Shown here: positions 7,139 through 8,600 of the stretch, one piece after another
Layout: every line of letters starts with the position of its first letter
Position numbering within the stretch: position 1 is the stretch's first letter
Assembly (NCBI GenBank): GCA_004555635.1
Contig: SFHN01000041.1
Span: forward strand, 1 to 8,600
DNA from: [Eubacterium] saphenum
GTDB taxonomy: Bacteria; Bacillota; Clostridia; Oscillospirales; Ruminococcaceae
DNA: 8,600 bases
Reading direction: 5' to 3'
Notes under the pieces: model-generated
Database searches by the model: none
The model's input: only the letters and a program-made list of their open reading frames with translations
What the model was told of the DNA's origin: nothing
Program-made: the position numbers and the translations under genes

Positions 7139-8020
7139 ATGGCAGACAGCATTTTCGATGTGCTTTCCAGCACCGAACAGATGCGCGCAAACTACGAGAA
7201 GTATGCCGACAGATTCAAGGACGCGACAGCCGAGCTTGTAAACTCGCAGACGTTTCTTAATCTGCTTGTAGCCGAGATGACGAACCAAGACCCTCTCGAG
7301 CCTACCAGCAACACGGAGTTTGTAACGCAGATGGCGCAGTTCACGCAGCTGCAATATTCGCAGGACGCGAGCCGCTATTCGATGGCAAATTATGCTTCAT
7401 CGCTTGTCGGGAAAACCGCAACCGGCACAAGAATGGACGGCGGCGAGCTTGTAACCAAAACGGGCGTTGTATCATCGGTTGAGAAGAACGGCGACAAGTA
7501 CACCGTGATTATCGACGGAGTTGGCTTTGACCTGTCTAAAATCACGAAGGTAAGCGACACGAACGCCGGTCAGTCAAATTCGGGCAGCACGGTCGGAGGT
7601 AGCAGCCTCGGAGATATGATATCCCGCGCTTCGATGATGATAGGTATGTACGCTACCGTAAGCGCAAAAACCGCAGGCGGCACGGCGCTCGACGCAGGAA
7701 TTATCAGCTCTATTCAGGTGAAGGACGGCGAGGTAAGCGCGGTTATCAACGGCATATCCTATAAGCTTTCGGACATTGTCGAGGTGACATACGCGGTTCG
7801 TGACGACGACCCTGCGCAGAACAGCGGCACGACGGATAAACCCGCCGAGGACGAGGAGCCTGAGGAAGTCGGCGAGATAGATCCCGATGAAGAACCCGAG
7901 GACCTTGAAGATATCGAGGATGTCGAGGATGTAGAGGACCCCGAAGAAATCGAAGACTACTCCGAATATGAGGAACGGCTTCGCAAAATTCTCGGGCAGA
8001 CCGAACCGGCTGAAACTTAA
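7139..8020 (+). CDS. flgD: Flagellar hook-capping protein FlgD with duplicated beta domain and acidic tail
   Basis: FlgD is exported and forms a temporary cap that lets FlgE subunits polymerise into the hook. From ATG 7139 the protein has 293 residues. The N-terminal part contains the conserved FLNLLVAEMTNQDPLEP motif (about residues 39-55) and the Gln/Phe-rich QMAQFTQLQ segment, which identify FlgD. Two related beta-rich units follow, at about 89-138 and 167-217. Each runs from a V/I-Gly pair through G-V/I-(I/V)-S-S and a Val-rich strand to Gly-(V/I)-x-(F/Y)-x-L-S-(K/D)-I. They are joined by a Ser/Gly-rich linker. Usual FlgD proteins have one such beta domain, sometimes with an inserted Fn3-like domain. 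The tail from about 222 is highly acidic, with a Glu-Asp-x triplet repeat, and ends in a short charged helix. fliK ends 23 nt upstream. Confidence 0.94.
   Translation: MADSIFDVLSSTEQMRANYEKYADRFKDATAELVNSQTFLNLLVAEMTNQDPLEPTSNTEFVTQMAQFTQLQYSQDASRYSMANYASSLVGKTATGTRMDGGELVTKTGVVSSVEKNGDKYTVIIDGVGFDLSKITKVSDTNAGQSNSGSTVGGSSLGDMISRASMMIGMYATVSAKTAGGTALDAGIISSIQVKDGEVSAVINGISYKLSDIVEVTYAVRDDDPAQNSGTTDKPAEDEEPEEVGEIDPDEEPEDLEDIEDVEDVEDPEEIEDYSEYEERLRKILGQTEPAET
7907..7960 (+). repeat. Degenerate 9-bp repeat encoding an acidic run in FlgD
   Basis: Six consecutive 9-bp units encode Glu-(Asp/Glu)-X triplets (EDI, EDV, EDV, EDP, EEI, EDY) at residues 257-274. The units vary at third positions, so the pattern is not a recent exact expansion. 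It forms the core of the acidic FlgD tail. Confidence 0.75.
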
Positions 8021-8046
8021 CACAAACGGAATACATCATTACGCAC

Positions 8047-8051
8047 GGAGG
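8047..8051 (+). promoter_or_regulatory. Ribosome binding site of the flagellar operon protein gene
   Basis: GGAGG lies 9 nt before ATG 8061. The 40-nt gap after flgD has no hairpin. Confidence 0.75.
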
Positions 8052-8060
8052 CGTTAAGAA

Positions 8061-8474
8061 ATGCTTATAAGTGAGTATCTTGCGCTTCACAACCGTATCA
8101 GCGTTACCACGGGAAACAGCACCGCGGGCGTTACTCCCCAAAACCCAACGGAAGAAATACCCGAGGGCGAAAGCTTTGCACAGGCGCTAAAGCAGAAACT
8201 TGAGGAACGGCAGACGGCGGGCGTATCCTTTTCAAAGCACGCGCTTCAGCGGCTGGAGGAACGCAGCATTGACGTAAACGCGGGAAACACTCTCGAGCGG
8301 CTTAACAAGGCTGTTGAGCTTGCGGCGGGAAAGGGAAGCAGCGAAACGCTTGTTCTTGTGGACAACACCGCATTTGTTGTGAGCGTAAAAAACAACAAGG
8401 TCATCACAACGTTATCAAACGATGACCTTACGGGAAACATTTTCACAAACATCGACTCCACCGTTATTATGTGA
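8061..8474 (+). CDS. Conserved flagellar operon protein (TIGR02530-like), function unknown
   Basis: This 137-residue protein matches, from memory, the small family annotated as 'flagellar operon protein' (TIGR02530), found between flgD and flgE in Firmicutes. The hallmarks are FSKHALQRLEER at residues 57-68, then LNKAVELAAGKGS, a strand-rich LVLVDNTAFVVSVKNNKVIT segment, and the C-terminal IFTNIDSTVIM. The N-terminal 50 residues are variable and look flexible. There is no signal peptide or membrane segment. Placement next to the hook cap and hook genes suggests a part in hook assembly or export, but that is inference from context only. Its length agrees with the family. Confidence 0.85.
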   Translation: MLISEYLALHNRISVTTGNSTAGVTPQNPTEEIPEGESFAQALKQKLEERQTAGVSFSKHALQRLEERSIDVNAGNTLERLNKAVELAAGKGSSETLVLVDNTAFVVSVKNNKVITTLSNDDLTGNIFTNIDSTVIM

Positions 8475-8494
8475 ACGGACCTTCGGGAATTCAC

Positions 8495-8520
8495 GCGGCG
8501 GCTTGCGAATGAAGCCCCGC
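8495..8520 (+). other. GC-rich hairpin in the leader of flgE
   Basis: GCGG at 8495-8498 plus GGCTT at 8500-8504 can pair with AAGCC at 8512-8516 and CCGC at 8517-8520. This makes a 9-bp stem with one bulged C (8499) and a 7-nt loop. There is no run of T after it, so it does not look like an intrinsic terminator. It lies in the 89-nt gap before flgE, 43 nt upstream of the ATG, and could affect mRNA stability or processing. Confidence 0.45.
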
Positions 8521-8552
8521 AAACGGCGGAACGACAGAATTCATATTTATTT

Positions 8553-8557
8553 GGAGG
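8553..8557 (+). promoter_or_regulatory. Ribosome binding site of flgE
   Basis: GGAGG lies 6 nt before ATG 8564 in an AT-rich setting, which should leave the site accessible. Confidence 0.8.
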
Positions 8558-8563
8558 TCAATT

Positions 8564-8600
8564 ATGGTAAAGTCACTTTACTCGGGCGTATCGGGTCTTA
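8564..8600 (+). CDS. flgE: Flagellar hook protein FlgE, first 12 codons
   Basis: Only MVKSLYSGVSGL is inside the window. A start of the type M-x-x-SLYSGVSGL is characteristic of the flagellar axial (rod, hook) proteins, whose N-terminal helix packs in the tube. Coming after flgD and the small flagellar operon protein, it is most probably the hook subunit FlgE. FlgG or another rod/hook paralogue shares this kind of start and cannot be excluded from so few residues. Confidence 0.82.
   Translation, partial: MVKSLYSGVSGL

Noticed and set aside
7574..8023. Antisense open frame opposite the acidic end of flgD
   Set aside because: The hydrophobic Phe/Leu/Ile-rich product is simply the complement of Glu/Asp codons; no supporting start signal.

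Overview
The window holds a fragment of a flagellar basal-body and hook operon, joined at its left edge to a piece of an unrelated ABC transporter gene. Every gene reads on the + strand. The protein families, strong GGAGG-type ribosome binding sites, the gene order fliF-fliG-fliH-fliI-fliJ-fliK-flgD-(small flagellar operon protein)-flgE and about 55% GC suggest a motile Gram-positive Firmicute of the class Clostridia, possibly an uncultured Oscillospiraceae-like gut bacterium. The phylum is fairly secure. The family is a guess.

Left edge (1 to about 468): the second half of a PotA-type spermidine/putrescine importer ATPase, running from the ABC signature through Walker B and the H-loop into the start of the TOBE region. 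Near 454-471 the reading frame passes without a stop into FliF, which lacks its first ~100 residues, including the first membrane helix. Base composition and codon use change at the same place: by hand count 62% GC over 1-460 against 55% over 481-900, and every Ile codon is ATC before the join while ATA and ATT are frequent after it. An assembly or amplification chimera, perhaps seeded by a short shared sequence encoding Val-Pro-Glu-Asp-Gln, is the most economical explanation. A real rearrangement cannot be excluded.

Operon body (469-8600): FliF (MS ring) and FliG (rotor/switch) form the base of the motor. FliH, FliI and FliJ are the peripheral stalk, ATPase and central stalk of the flagellar type III export machine. 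FliK measures hook length, FlgD caps the growing hook, a 137-residue conserved protein of unknown function follows, and the first 12 codons of the hook gene flgE end the window. Gaps between genes are 22-89 nt, each downstream start has a visible Shine-Dalgarno sequence, and I see no clear terminator or promoter. The segment therefore looks like the middle of one long transcription unit whose promoter lies outside the window.

Points worth attention are the potA/fliF join, a FlgD with two tandem copies of its small beta domain plus a long acidic tail, a FliG torque helix lacking the usual Gly-Pro before its conserved Arg, TTG starts on both fliH and fliI, a basic C-terminal tail on FliH, a GC-rich hairpin just before flgE, and a repeat-bearing FliK. 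I found no evidence of a wholly new system; this is mostly a recognisable flagellar operon with lineage-specific variations.
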